From assembly GCA_964476835.1 (NCBI GenBank), contig CAYZCE010000012.1, positions 1 through 57,260 of the forward strand: a stretch of 57,260 bases of DNA, written 5' to 3'. The notes beneath the pieces were generated by a model that was given only the letters and a program-made list of their open reading frames with translations, ran no database searches and was not told where the DNA came from. A program made the position numbers and the translations under genes. This document shows positions 35,511 through 44,446 of the stretch, in pieces; position 1 is the first letter of the stretch; every line of letters starts with the position of its first letter. The DNA is from PALSA-926 sp964476835 (GTDB lineage: Bacteria > Pseudomonadota > Alphaproteobacteria > Micavibrionales > UBA2020).

Positions 35511-36568
35511 CAGTGTTTCCTTTCTGCATCCGGATCCAGCGGCCAGCGCGGATAAACCGGGAAATCGAGGGCGTCGGTCAGTCCCTCTTTCAAGCGCTCC
35601 ATCCCGGCCCAGGCGATCATCGCCGCATTGTCGGTGCACAGGTTGAGGGGCGGCGCGGCGAAGGCCATCTTATATTGCATCGCCAGCGTTTCAAGCCCTT
35701 GTCGCAACGTTTTATTGGCCGCGACGCCGCCTGCCACCACCAACGTCGGTGACATGGCATCCGGATAAAGTGCACGGTATTTTTCAATCGCGCGCGCGGT
35801 GCGGTCGATAATAATCTTTCCGACCGAATGCTGGAACGAGGCGCAGATGTCGGCCGCCACCGCCCGCTCGATTGGGTCGGGCAACGTGTCGACAATGCGC
35901 TTGACCGCCGTCTTGAGGCCGGCAAAGGAAAAATCGCAACCGGGTTTGCCGAGCAGCGGCGTCGGCAGCGGGTATTTTTGGGCAGCCGCGCTTTTGTCGG
36001 CACATTCGCCCGCCAGCTTCTCAACAGCCGGGCCGCCGGGATAGCCGAGGCCCAGCAACTTGGCTGTCTTGTCGAAAGCCTCGCCGACTGCATCGTCGAG
36101 CGTCGAGCCGAGGCGCTTGTACTTGCCGACGCCTTCAACCGCCAGCAATTGGCAATGCCCGCCCGACACCAACAACAGCAGGTACGGGAATGGCACGTCG
36201 CCGGTAAGACGCGCAGTAAGCGCATGTCCTTCAAGGTGATTGACCGCGATCAACGGCAAGTCGTGCACGGCGGCGATCGCCTTCGCCGTCATCACGCCGA
36301 CCAGCACGCCGCCGATCAGCCCCGGCCCCGCAGTAACGGCGATGGCGTCGAGTTCCGTGAACTTCAGGCCGCTTTTCGTCATCGCCTCTTCGACCAGCGT
36401 ATCGACATGGGCGAGGTGCGCGCGCGCCGCGATCTCGGGCACGACGCCGCCGAAAGCCGCGTGCTCCTTCTGGCTCAGCACGATATTGGCAAGCAGCTGG
36501 CGGTCCTCCGTCACGATGGCGACGGCGGTTTCATCGCAGCTGGTCTCGATGCCAAGAACTTTTTTCAT
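35510..36568 (-). CDS. tsaD: tRNA threonylcarbamoyladenosine synthase TsaD
   Basis: Catalytic subunit that transfers threonylcarbamoyl to A37 of ANN-decoding tRNAs. 352 residues. It has the GIETSCDET N-terminus, metal-binding His111 and His115 (NHLEGH), the LLVSGGHCQL segment near 135 and the C-terminal GGVAANK and DNAAMIAW motifs. The ATG at 36568 gives the family N-terminus; the frame is open far upstream, but that is antisense hemC. First gene of a seven-gene overlapping operon, divergent from hemC. Confidence 0.97.
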   Translation of the reverse strand: MKKVLGIETSCDETAVAIVTEDRQLLANIVLSQKEHAAFGGVVPEIAARAHLAHVDTLVEEAMTKSGLKFTELDAIAVTAGPGLIGGVLVGVMTAKAIAAVHDLPLIAVNHLEGHALTARLTGDVPFPYLLLLVSGGHCQLLAVEGVGKYKRLGSTLDDAVGEAFDKTAKLLGLGYPGGPAVEKLAGECADKSAAAQKYPLPTPLLGKPGCDFSFAGLKTAVKRIVDTLPDPIERAVAADICASFQHSVGKIIIDRTARAIEKYRALYPDAMSPTLVVAGGVAANKTLRQGLETLAMQYKMAFAAPPLNLCTDNAAMIAWAGMERLKEGLTDALDFPVYPRWPLDPDAERKH

Positions 36569-36570
36569 GC

Positions 36571-36599
36571 GTGACTGTACCACAAAACCCGTATAGAAT
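36571..36599 (+). promoter_or_regulatory. Candidate hemC promoter
   Basis: GTGACT (36571-36576) and TAGAAT (36594-36599) with a 17-base spacer. The predicted start site falls about two bases before the hemC ATG, and no Shine-Dalgarno is seen, so hemC may be translated from a leaderless or nearly leaderless message. Confidence 0.45.
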
Positions 36600-36607
36600 C
36601 CTAGCCT

Positions 36608-37537
36608 ATGAAAGCCCCTTTGCGTATCGGCACGCGCGCAAGCCCGCTCGCGCTCGCCATGACCGACATGTTCATCGCCGACCTGCACAAGCACCATCAC
36701 GGCTATCCGGTCGAGGTGGTGAAGATCATCACCTCCGGCGACAAGAATCAGGCCGCCAACGTCTCTCTCTCCGCCGTCGGCGGCAAAGGCCTCTTCACCA
36801 AGGAGATCGAGGAAGCCCTGAGCGCCGGCGTGATCGACTGCGCCATGCACTCGATGAAGGACATGCCCACGCACCTGCCCGACGGTCTCTGCATCACCGC
36901 CCTGATGCCGCGCGGCGACGTGCGCGACGCTTTTTTCTCGCCCAAGGCCAAGACGCTCGACGACCTGCCCAAGGGCGCTGTCATCGGCACCTCGAGCCTG
37001 CGGCGGCAATCCATCGTGCTGGCGCGCCGCCCCGACCTCAAGGTCGTCACCTTCCGCGGCAACGTCGATACGCGCCTCCAGAAGCTCGCCGACGGCGTGG
37101 TCGATGCGACGCTGCTCGCCGTTTCCGGCCTCGAGCGCCTTGGCAAGGCGCAACTGATCCAGCATATCCTCGAACCTGACGTCATGCTGCCCGCCGTCGC
37201 GCAAGGCGCCATCGGCATCGAAGCGCGCATCGATGATAAAGCCACGCGTGCCTTGCTCGCGCCCGTCCATTGCAAGGTGACGGAGCTGCGCGTGACGGCG
37301 GAGCGCGCGTTCCTCGACGTCATGGACGGCTCCTGCAAGACGCCGCTCGCCGCGCTGATGGGCGTTCCGGATGCGTCCGGCAAGGCTTCTTTCGACGTCC
37401 TCGTCGCGCGTCCCGACGGCAGCGACGTTAAGCGCGCGTCATATCGCGAAACCGTATTGACGCTGGCGGAAGCCGAGGCGCTCGGCCGACGCGCCGGCAT
37501 GAAACTTAAGACGCAGCTGCCGGCGGGTTATTTTTAG
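36608..37537 (+). CDS. hemC: Hydroxymethylbilane synthase (porphobilinogen deaminase)
   Basis: Polymerises four porphobilinogens into hydroxymethylbilane for haem synthesis. 309 residues, with the IGTRASPLALAM N-terminus, GKGLFTKEIEEAL near 60, SSLRRQ near 135 and the dipyrromethane-anchoring Cys243 in DGSCKTPLAA. No clear Shine-Dalgarno precedes the ATG. hemD would normally follow directly; here an oppositely oriented gene overlaps the hemC 3' end by 32 bases and separates the two. Confidence 0.97.
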   Translation: MKAPLRIGTRASPLALAMTDMFIADLHKHHHGYPVEVVKIITSGDKNQAANVSLSAVGGKGLFTKEIEEALSAGVIDCAMHSMKDMPTHLPDGLCITALMPRGDVRDAFFSPKAKTLDDLPKGAVIGTSSLRRQSIVLARRPDLKVVTFRGNVDTRLQKLADGVVDATLLAVSGLERLGKAQLIQHILEPDVMLPAVAQGAIGIEARIDDKATRALLAPVHCKVTELRVTAERAFLDVMDGSCKTPLAALMGVPDASGKASFDVLVARPDGSDVKRASYRETVLTLAEAEALGRRAGMKLKTQLPAGYF

Positions 37538-38066
37538 CCTTCGCGAGGAACTGGTCGCGCATTTTCACCAGCGTCGACGGCGCGGCGGCCCACTGCATGT
37601 TCATGTCCTTGCCCGCCGCGGCCGCGTTGAAGGCATCGCAGAGGCTTTTATATTCATCCGTCGCTTCCATCGCCCGCGCGCGCAGGTCCTCGCCGGAAAG
37701 GAAGTAGCGGATGTCCTCGACGCGATACGCGCTGGCCACGCCCATAACCAAATGATACACGGACATGAAATGCATGTTGTCGTACGCGAGGGCATTGAGC
37801 GCGGGGTTCAGTTCCTTCAGCACATCGAGCATGCGGTTTAGGTTATCGAGCGCCTCCGGTGATGCGCAGTCCGCCCATTGCAGGCGGGCATAAGCTTCCA
37901 GTTCATTGGCGGTGATGCCGTCCGGCAACACGTGATGGCACGCGATGTCCGTCAAGCCGAAACAAGCCTCGAACTCGGCTGCGGGCTGGCTGCGCGTCTC
38001 AGGCGGGAACGGCCCGTCACGCAGGAGCTTGATCGTCTTGAGGATGTCGTCCGGCAATGTCGTCAT
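37506..38066 (-). CDS. Hypothetical protein between hemC and hemD
   Basis: A 186-residue soluble, mostly helical protein that I do not recognise. It is acidic in its first two-thirds and has a stretch around residue 105 with LAYDNMHFMSVYHLVMGV. The chosen ATG at 38066 (MTTLPDD) is preceded by weak ribosome-site signals; an earlier ATG at 38105 would add 13 residues. It is antisense to the last 32 bases of hemC and interrupts the usual hemC-hemD order, which suggests insertion. Confidence 0.7.
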   Translation of the reverse strand: MTTLPDDILKTIKLLRDGPFPPETRSQPAAEFEACFGLTDIACHHVLPDGITANELEAYARLQWADCASPEALDNLNRMLDVLKELNPALNALAYDNMHFMSVYHLVMGVASAYRVEDIRYFLSGEDLRARAMEATDEYKSLCDAFNAAAAGKDMNMQWAAAPSTLVKMRDQFLAKAKNNPPAAAS

Positions 38067-38202
38067 GGCGGATACTTTATCTAAACTTATGAAAAGTTCA
38101 AGCAAGAAGGCATAATTCCTATTTTCTCCATATTATTCAAACGATTAATAACAGTTGCGAGGCTTCGCGGCATCGGGTGATAATGGCAGCGAAGGAGAGT
38201 CC

Positions 38203-40119
38203 ATGCGTTCCGTCCTCGTCACACGCCCGCAACCTGCCGCCGATGATTTCGCAAGCCAGCTGCGCCAGGCGGGCTACTACGTCTACGTGGCGCCGCTGAT
38301 GGAATACGTGCCGCTCGACACCGACACCGACGACCTCGCTTCCTGCGAGGCCCTGGTCTTCACGAGCGCCTATACCGTGCAGGCCTTCACCCGCCTGTCG
38401 CGCGAGCGCCATCTGCCCGTGCTGGCCGTCGGCGACAAGACGGCGGAGACCGCGACCAAGGCGGGCTTCCTGCGCGTGCATTCCGCGCGCGGCGACAGCG
38501 AGGACGTCATTGCCTTGCTCAAGGAAAAAACGGGCGACCTCGGCTTCAAGAAAATCCTGCACCCGTGCAGCGAGGACACGCCGCCCGACATCGTCGAGGC
38601 TTGCGCGAAATTCAACCTTCAGGTTGTGCATTGGCCGATCTACAAGGCGCGCTTCATCGATACGCTGCCCGCCGAGGTCGAACGCGCGCTGAAGCTCGGC
38701 GCGATCGACACCGTCACCCTCTTCTCCGCGCGCACCGCCGACCAATGCCTCAAGATCCTGCAACCCATGCCCGGCGTCACTGAAAAGCTGGAGGCCGTCT
38801 GCATCAGCGGCCGCGTCGGCGTCGAGGCAAACCGCGCGCCATGGCGCCTGATCCGCATCGCGCATCACCCGGATTCCGCCGGCATGCTCGACGCCCTGCG
38901 CGGAAACGGGCGCATCTTCGAGCGCCGCCGTGCTGAAGCGCCCAAGGACATGCGCGGAAACGTCTACGCGCCGAATTACACTGGCCCCGACCGCCGCCGC
39001 GGCGAGACGAAACGCCGGCATGACATCATCCTGCACGAGCGCATGATGATCGTGCGGCGCATGGCGATCACTTTCGTCTGCGTCACGACGGCGCTATTGG
39101 TGATGGGCGGCCTGCTGCTCGCGCCCGAATACGTCGAGGTGCGCGACGCAGCGGAGAAACAAGGCATCATGTCCTTCCTGCACGGGAAGATCGACCACTT
39201 GAAAGAAGAGACGGCGACGGCGAAGGCGGCTGCCGTGCACCTTGCCAAGACCGCGTTCGGCGACCGCAGCCTGCCGGCCTTTGCCGACGCCATCGGCAAC
39301 ATGAACGCGTTGGTTTCGACGCCGGAAGGCGCGGCTGCCGTCGGCCAGTCTCTCGATGCCATGCGCGCGATGATTGCCGAAACGGCGGACGATCCTGCGG
39401 CGCTCAACGCGGCGGTGGCGGACGCGAAAAAGCGCGACCCTGCCCTCAACCAGATGCTCGGCCGCGTCGGCAGCAAGGATTTGGCCGCAGGCGCGATGCT
39501 GCTGACATTGAACGCCTTCCGCGAGAACGTCGACAACAGCCGCCCCTATGCCAAGGACCTCGCCCTGCTGCGCCGCGTGGCCGGCAACGACCCGGGCGTC
39601 AACGCCGCGCTCGACCGCCTCGCGCCTTATGCCGAACACGGCGTCATGAACCAGAAAAAGCTGAAGGAAGAATTCGGCGGCCTCGCCAAGGACATCGTGC
39701 TTGCCAAGTTGGCGGGTCAAGACATTTCAGTACAAGAACAAGCACTGAAGCGATTGGACAAACTGTCGCAAGCCGCTTCAGCGAAAGACATACAAGGGCA
39801 GGACACAGAAGCCGCCGTCGCGCGCGCGCAAGTGCTGCTGCAACAAGGCGACGTCAAGGCCGCGATGGCGGAGCTGAACAAGCTCGACGCGCAATCCGCT
39901 CACGCCGCCGAGCCGTGGATGGAAAATGCCAGCGATTACGTCACGGCCGACGAAGCCTCCAACGACGCGGCGCAGGGTATCATGCAGGCCGTCTCGGGCG
40001 CGTCGAGCGCCGGCGTCTCCAACCTTGTCGACATGCTGAAATCGAGCCTTGGCGGCACAAGCTCCATCTACGGCAGCAGTTATAGCAAGCCGTCTAGCTC
40101 GGGCGCGATCGCGCCTTAA
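38203..40119 (+). CDS. hemD: Uroporphyrinogen-III synthase fused to a mitofilin-like membrane region
   Basis: A 638-residue fusion. Residues 1 to about 235 form a HemD domain that closes hydroxymethylbilane into uroporphyrinogen III, including VTRPQPAADDFASQL and the VFTSAYTVQAF segment. Next come a basic linker with NYTGPDRRR (258-266), a single transmembrane helix (about 287-307) and a long helical, Ala/Lys-rich region to the end. In Alphaproteobacteria a mitofilin (Mic60)/HemX-like gene normally sits beside hemD as a separate gene; here the anchored part is in the same frame. AAGGAGAG precedes the ATG. Mitofilin identity is inferred from layout and context. Confidence 0.85.
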   Translation: MRSVLVTRPQPAADDFASQLRQAGYYVYVAPLMEYVPLDTDTDDLASCEALVFTSAYTVQAFTRLSRERHLPVLAVGDKTAETATKAGFLRVHSARGDSEDVIALLKEKTGDLGFKKILHPCSEDTPPDIVEACAKFNLQVVHWPIYKARFIDTLPAEVERALKLGAIDTVTLFSARTADQCLKILQPMPGVTEKLEAVCISGRVGVEANRAPWRLIRIAHHPDSAGMLDALRGNGRIFERRRAEAPKDMRGNVYAPNYTGPDRRRGETKRRHDIILHERMMIVRRMAITFVCVTTALLVMGGLLLAPEYVEVRDAAEKQGIMSFLHGKIDHLKEETATAKAAAVHLAKTAFGDRSLPAFADAIGNMNALVSTPEGAAAVGQSLDAMRAMIAETADDPAALNAAVADAKKRDPALNQMLGRVGSKDLAAGAMLLTLNAFRENVDNSRPYAKDLALLRRVAGNDPGVNAALDRLAPYAEHGVMNQKKLKEEFGGLAKDIVLAKLAGQDISVQEQALKRLDKLSQAASAKDIQGQDTEAAVARAQVLLQQGDVKAAMAELNKLDAQSAHAAEPWMENASDYVTADEASNDAAQGIMQAVSGASSAGVSNLVDMLKSSLGGTSSIYGSSYSKPSSSGAIAP

Positions 40120-40120
40120 T

Positions 40121-42022
40121 TTACTGGTTGTATTCGTAGACGGGCGCGGCGCGGCTGCTGTTGTCAGTCGACCAACGGTCGAGCATGCCGCCGAATCCGC
40201 TGTCGTCGCCCGACGCGGGCGCGAGCTTGAATTCCGGCGCGTCGATGTCCAGCGCCGCTTCCATGTAGTCGCGCCACAGCATGGCCGGGTAGCGGCCGCC
40301 GGTGACTCGCTTCATCGAGGCGCCGTCGTCGTTGCCGACCCAGACGCCGGTGATGAACTTGTCGGTGTAGCCGATGAACCAGGCGTCGCGGTAATTCTGC
40401 GTGGTGCCGGTCTTGCCCGCGACGTGGCCGCGGCTCAGACGCGCCGCCTCGCCGGTGCCGCCGGGCATGACGGTATGCTGCATCATGCTGTCGATGTCTT
40501 CCATCACGGATTTCTCGAAGACGCGCGGACGGTCGATCTCGCTGCGCTGGTAAAGAACCTGGCCTTCGCCGTCGGTGATGGAAAGGATCGCGTACGGCCA
40601 GACCGATGTGCCGCCGTTCTGGATGACCGCGTAGGCGCTGGTCATCTCGAGCAGCGTCGCCTCGCCCGCGCCGAGGCCGGTGGCCAGTTCAGGACGCAGC
40701 GTGCCGGTCAGGCCCATGCGCGACGCGACATCGAGCATCTTCTGCACGCCGACCTGCTGCAGGACGCGGATGGCGGCGGAGTTGAGGGAATGCGCCAGCG
40801 CCTCGGTCAGCGTAACTTCGCCGAAATACTTGTCGTCATAGTTGCCGGGGCGGTAGTCGCCTTCGGTGATCGGCTTGTCGTCGACCTTGGTGTCGGGCGT
40901 CATGCCGTTTTCGAGCGCGGCGATGTAGACGAAGGGCTTGAAGGAGGAGCCAGGCTGGCGCCACGCCTGCGTCGCGCGGTTGAACTGACTGGTGCGGTAA
41001 TCGAGGCCGCCTTCCATTGCCAGCACCGCGCCGTCGGGACGTTCGGTCACCAGCGCGACTTGCGCGACCTTGTCGGTCGGAGGGATGCGCGCGAAGAGGT
41101 CTTTCTTCTTCTGCTCGGCGAGGCGCTGCAGGCGCGGATCCAGCGTCGTCTTGACGACGATGTCGCTGTCAGCCGTGCCGATGAAACCACCGACCTGGTC
41201 GATCACCCAGTCTGCGAAATAGCGGTTGTAGTCGCCCGTCGTGGTGGCGGCAGGCGGCGCGGCCTTGGCGCGGGCGATGGTGGTGTCCGCGTTGCGCTTG
41301 CTGAGATAGCCGGCTTCCTTCATCGCCGCGATCACCACGGCGGCGCGCTGGCGCGACTGTTCGGGATTGGCAGAAGGCGAGAAGCGCGACGGCGCTTTCA
41401 GGACGCCGGCCAGCGTCGCGCATTCCCACAAGGTCAGCTGCGAGGCGGGCTTGTCGAAGTAGGTGCGCGCGGCGGCGTCGACGCCGTAAGCGCCTGCGCC
41501 GAAATAGACGCGGTTGAGGTAGGCGGTGATGATCTGGTCCTTGGTGAAGCGGTGCTCGATCTCGAGCGCCATCAGGGCTTCCTGCACCTTGCGGCGGATG
41601 GTCTTGTCGGGCGTCAGGAACAGGTTCTTGGCGAGCTGCTGGGTGATCGTCGAGCCGCCCTGCGCCCAGCGGCCGCTGCGCAAGTTGGTCAGCATCGCGC
41701 GCGCCATGCCGAGCGGGTCGATGCCGAAGTGCGAATAGAAGCGCCGGTCTTCAATGGCAACGACCGCGTGCACGAGGTTGGGCGGGAAGTTGTGGATATC
41801 GAGCCTGTCGCCCTGCACACCGCCATAACGTGCGATCAGCGAACCATCATTGGCGAGAATGGTGATGCTCGGCTTGGAATCGAGCGGCTTGACCTTGTCG
41901 ATGTCGGGCAGGTCCCAGAGGAAATAGAGCGCGACGACCAGCACGAAACCCAGCACGCCCAGCGCCACACGCCCTTTGTCGCGCGGGTTCAGCTTGAACA
42001 GGGATTTCCGGCGCTTCGCCAT
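40121..42022 (-). CDS. Penicillin-binding protein 1A-family bifunctional murein synthase
   Basis: Inner-membrane enzyme that polymerises glycan strands and cross-links peptides. 633 residues: a basic cytoplasmic tail, a transmembrane helix (about 18-35), a GT51 glycosyltransferase domain with EDRRFYSHFG (near 91) and GGSTITQQLAKN (near 122), and a transpeptidase domain with the catalytic SSFK (near 357), SLN (near 408) and KTGTT (near 535) motifs. It is shorter than E. coli PBP1a and lacks the long insert domain. It is convergent with hemD, one base apart, and follows the thiolase gene by six bases. Confidence 0.95.
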   Translation of the reverse strand: MAKRRKSLFKLNPRDKGRVALGVLGFVLVVALYFLWDLPDIDKVKPLDSKPSITILANDGSLIARYGGVQGDRLDIHNFPPNLVHAVVAIEDRRFYSHFGIDPLGMARAMLTNLRSGRWAQGGSTITQQLAKNLFLTPDKTIRRKVQEALMALEIEHRFTKDQIITAYLNRVYFGAGAYGVDAAARTYFDKPASQLTLWECATLAGVLKAPSRFSPSANPEQSRQRAAVVIAAMKEAGYLSKRNADTTIARAKAAPPAATTTGDYNRYFADWVIDQVGGFIGTADSDIVVKTTLDPRLQRLAEQKKKDLFARIPPTDKVAQVALVTERPDGAVLAMEGGLDYRTSQFNRATQAWRQPGSSFKPFVYIAALENGMTPDTKVDDKPITEGDYRPGNYDDKYFGEVTLTEALAHSLNSAAIRVLQQVGVQKMLDVASRMGLTGTLRPELATGLGAGEATLLEMTSAYAVIQNGGTSVWPYAILSITDGEGQVLYQRSEIDRPRVFEKSVMEDIDSMMQHTVMPGGTGEAARLSRGHVAGKTGTTQNYRDAWFIGYTDKFITGVWVGNDDGASMKRVTGGRYPAMLWRDYMEAALDIDAPEFKLAPASGDDSGFGGMLDRWSTDNSSRAAPVYEYNQ

Positions 42023-42028
42023 GGCTTC

Positions 42029-43219
42029 TTATCCAACCAGTTCCAGCGCCATTGCCGTGGCTTCGCCGCCGCCGATGCAAAGGGCTGCAACGCCCTTCTT
42101 CAGGCCGCGCTTCTTGAGCGCTGCGAGCAACGTCACGATGATGCGCGCGCCGGAAGCACCGATCGGATGACCAAGCGCGCAGGCACCGCCGTTGACGTTG
42201 ACTTTGTCGGGTGACAGGCCCAATTCGCGGATCGCAGCCAGGGTCACGACGGCGAAGGCTTCGTTGATCTCGAAGAGGTCGACGTCCTTCGCCTGCCAAC
42301 CGGCGCGGTCGAGCGTTTTTTTCACCGCGCCGATGGGCGCGAGGGTGAATTCGGCGGGGAGTTGCGCGTGGCTCGCGTGCGACTTGATTTCGGCGAGCGG
42401 CGTCAGGCCGCGCTTGGCAGCTTCGGATTTGCGCATCATGACGAGCGCAGCTGCGCCGTCGGAGATGGAGCTGGAGGTCGCGGCGGTCACGGTGCCGTCA
42501 GCACCGAAGGCAGGCTTGAGCGTCGGGATCTTTTCCGGTTTGGCCTTCTTGGGGCCTTCGTCCTCGGCGATCACGGTGTCGCCGTCGCGGCCTTTGATTT
42601 TTACAGGTGCGATTTCAGATGCGAAGTCGCCCTCCTTGATCGCGCGTTGCGCGCGGGTGAGGGACTGGAGCGCGAAGTTGTCCTGGTCCGCGCGGGTGAT
42701 CTGCAGCTTACGCGCGGTGTCATCGGCGAAGACGCCCATCAGCTTGCCTTTATCATAGGCATCTTCGAGGCCGTCGAGGAACATATGGTCGTAAACCTTG
42801 CCGTGGCCGAGGCGCAAACCGCCGCGCGCCTTGTCGAGCAGGTAGGGCGCGTTGGTCATGCTCTCCATGCCGCCCGCAATCATGACCGCAGCGGAACCCG
42901 CCAGCAGGTTGTCGTGCGCGAGCATCACGGCCTTCATGCCGGAGCCGCACATCTTGTTGACGGTGGTAGCGGTGGTAGAATCATTAAGCCCGGCCTTGCG
43001 CGCAGCCTGGCGGGCGGGCGCCTGGCCCTGGCCGGCGGGCAGCACGCAACCCATGACGACGTCTTCCACATCGGCGGCGGGGACGCCAGAGCGCTTCAGC
43101 GCCTCTTCGATCGCGATCTTGCCAAGGTCGGAGGCGGTAAGCTCCGTGAAGTCGCCCTGAAAGGCCCCCATCGGGGTGCGCGCCATGCCGACGATGACGA
43201 CGGGATCGTTATTTTGCAT
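42029..43219 (-). CDS. Acetyl-CoA C-acetyltransferase (thiolase)
   Basis: Condenses two acetyl-CoA or performs the reverse thiolysis. 396 residues with the catalytic triad of biosynthetic-type thiolases: nucleophile Cys91 (NKMCGSGMKA), the His in GGACALGHPIG (near 351) and Cys381 (ALCIGGGEA). The N-terminus VVIVGMARTPMGAF is typical. Assignment between ketone-body/PHB (PhaA-like) and degradative use is not possible here, as no phaB or phaC is nearby. It is co-oriented with the PBP gene, which starts six bases after its stop. Confidence 0.95.
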   Translation of the reverse strand: MQNNDPVVIVGMARTPMGAFQGDFTELTASDLGKIAIEEALKRSGVPAADVEDVVMGCVLPAGQGQAPARQAARKAGLNDSTTATTVNKMCGSGMKAVMLAHDNLLAGSAAVMIAGGMESMTNAPYLLDKARGGLRLGHGKVYDHMFLDGLEDAYDKGKLMGVFADDTARKLQITRADQDNFALQSLTRAQRAIKEGDFASEIAPVKIKGRDGDTVIAEDEGPKKAKPEKIPTLKPAFGADGTVTAATSSSISDGAAALVMMRKSEAAKRGLTPLAEIKSHASHAQLPAEFTLAPIGAVKKTLDRAGWQAKDVDLFEINEAFAVVTLAAIRELGLSPDKVNVNGGACALGHPIGASGARIIVTLLAALKKRGLKKGVAALCIGGGEATAMALELVG

Positions 43220-43288
43220 AAATTACCTCTTGGATCTTCAACTGTTCCGGATCGGGATTTAAGCACCGGGGCGCGCCAAAGCCAAGCC

Positions 43289-43319
43289 AAAAAGAAAGAG
43301 GCGCCCGAAGGCGCCTCTT
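43289..43319 (-). terminator. Porin intrinsic terminator
   Basis: Ten-base stem AAGAGGCGCC / GGCGCCTCTT with loop CGAA (43296-43319). On the minus strand it is followed by a T-rich run, so it ends the porin transcript. Confidence 0.85.
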
Positions 43320-43348
43320 CCCTTTAGCTCTTCTATCCGAGTTCTAGA

Positions 43349-44446
43349 TTAGAACTGGATGTCGGTGCCGATGGTGACTTGCGTGAAGTCGGTATCAGCA
43401 GCAGCAGCTTCTGCGGTGTTACCCCAAGCAACTGCGCCGCGGAAGGTCATGCCAGGACCGAAGGCGTAGCCGCCACCGACCGTGTACTTTTCCAGTTCCG
43501 CATCGGAGCCAGCAGCGCTGTCATCCAGCTTGCTGTCGAGGTAGCTTGCACCAGCGTGGTACGGACCGTTGTCATACGCGCCGCCAACAACCCAGGTCTT
43601 GAGCTTGTTTTCGACGGTAGCGATGTCGGTCTTGCTTTCCTTGTATGCGCCGCCGAGGCTGAAGCCTTGAGCGGAGATCGTCAGACCACCGTTCCAGCTC
43701 TTGATGCCATCGGTGTTGCCAGCGACAGGAGCGCCGGAAACTTCAACGTCAGAGTCGCTGTAGCCAGCGCCTGCGCTGATGCCGAAGCCTTCGAATTCGC
43801 CGTCGTAACGAGCGCCAACTTCCCAGAGGTTCTTGAAGTCGGTGTCGCCGTCAACGCCCATGTCAGCGATGTTCGTAACAACGCCGCTGTGGGGAGCGTA
43901 GGATGCGCCAGCCTGGAAGCCGTTGAACTTCGGCGTCAGGTAGGTCAGGCGATCGGTGCCGTTGCCCGGACCACCGAAGTCAGCTTGAGCGTAGCCAGCA
44001 TCGGCGATGGTGCCGGTGGTGATTGCGCTGATGTTGGTGCGGAGACCGTCGATGTTGCTGTCAGCAGAGGGAGCAGCAACTTGGAGGAGGTATGCAGCGC
44101 CGTCTTCAACGCCGAAGTTAACGCGACCCCAGCCGCCCGACGCGTAAGCGTAAACTTCGTCGGTGTCAACGGTGGTGGTGCCGGCAGCAGCGCCCGAAGC
44201 GAGCTTCAGTTCGGTGTGCGCGCCAACGGTCAGGCCGTTGTCGAGGGTGGTTTCGCCGGTTGCTTGCAGTTCGGTGTCGCGGCGGAATTCGAAGTTGTGT
44301 TCGTCAGCAGCGGTGACATCGTTGTTAGCGAATACGCCGTAACCGCGGAAGAAGCCGCCGAGGTCCAGCTTGACGGCTGCGGAAGCAGGAGCGGACATGA
44401 ATGCCACGCCAGCGATCGCGGTCGTTACAAGAAGAAGTTTTTTCAT
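43349..44446 (-). CDS. Gram-negative outer-membrane porin
   Basis: A 365-residue trimeric-type porin expected to form diffusion channels. A Sec signal peptide ends at about residue 23 (ASA/AV). The mature protein starts with KLDLGGFFRGYG, consists of alternating beta-strands rich in Gly, Ala, Asp and Thr, and ends in Phe (GTDIQF), the outer-membrane assembly signal. Its codon use differs from its neighbours, with more GCA/GCT, GTT and ACT, as often seen in very highly expressed porins. GGAGAG precedes the ATG; a promoter candidate lies about 100 bases upstream. Confidence 0.93.
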   Translation of the reverse strand: MKKLLLVTTAIAGVAFMSAPASAAVKLDLGGFFRGYGVFANNDVTAADEHNFEFRRDTELQATGETTLDNGLTVGAHTELKLASGAAAGTTTVDTDEVYAYASGGWGRVNFGVEDGAAYLLQVAAPSADSNIDGLRTNISAITTGTIADAGYAQADFGGPGNGTDRLTYLTPKFNGFQAGASYAPHSGVVTNIADMGVDGDTDFKNLWEVGARYDGEFEGFGISAGAGYSDSDVEVSGAPVAGNTDGIKSWNGGLTISAQGFSLGGAYKESKTDIATVENKLKTWVVGGAYDNGPYHAGASYLDSKLDDSAAGSDAELEKYTVGGGYAFGPGMTFRGAVAWGNTAEAAAADTDFTQVTIGTDIQF

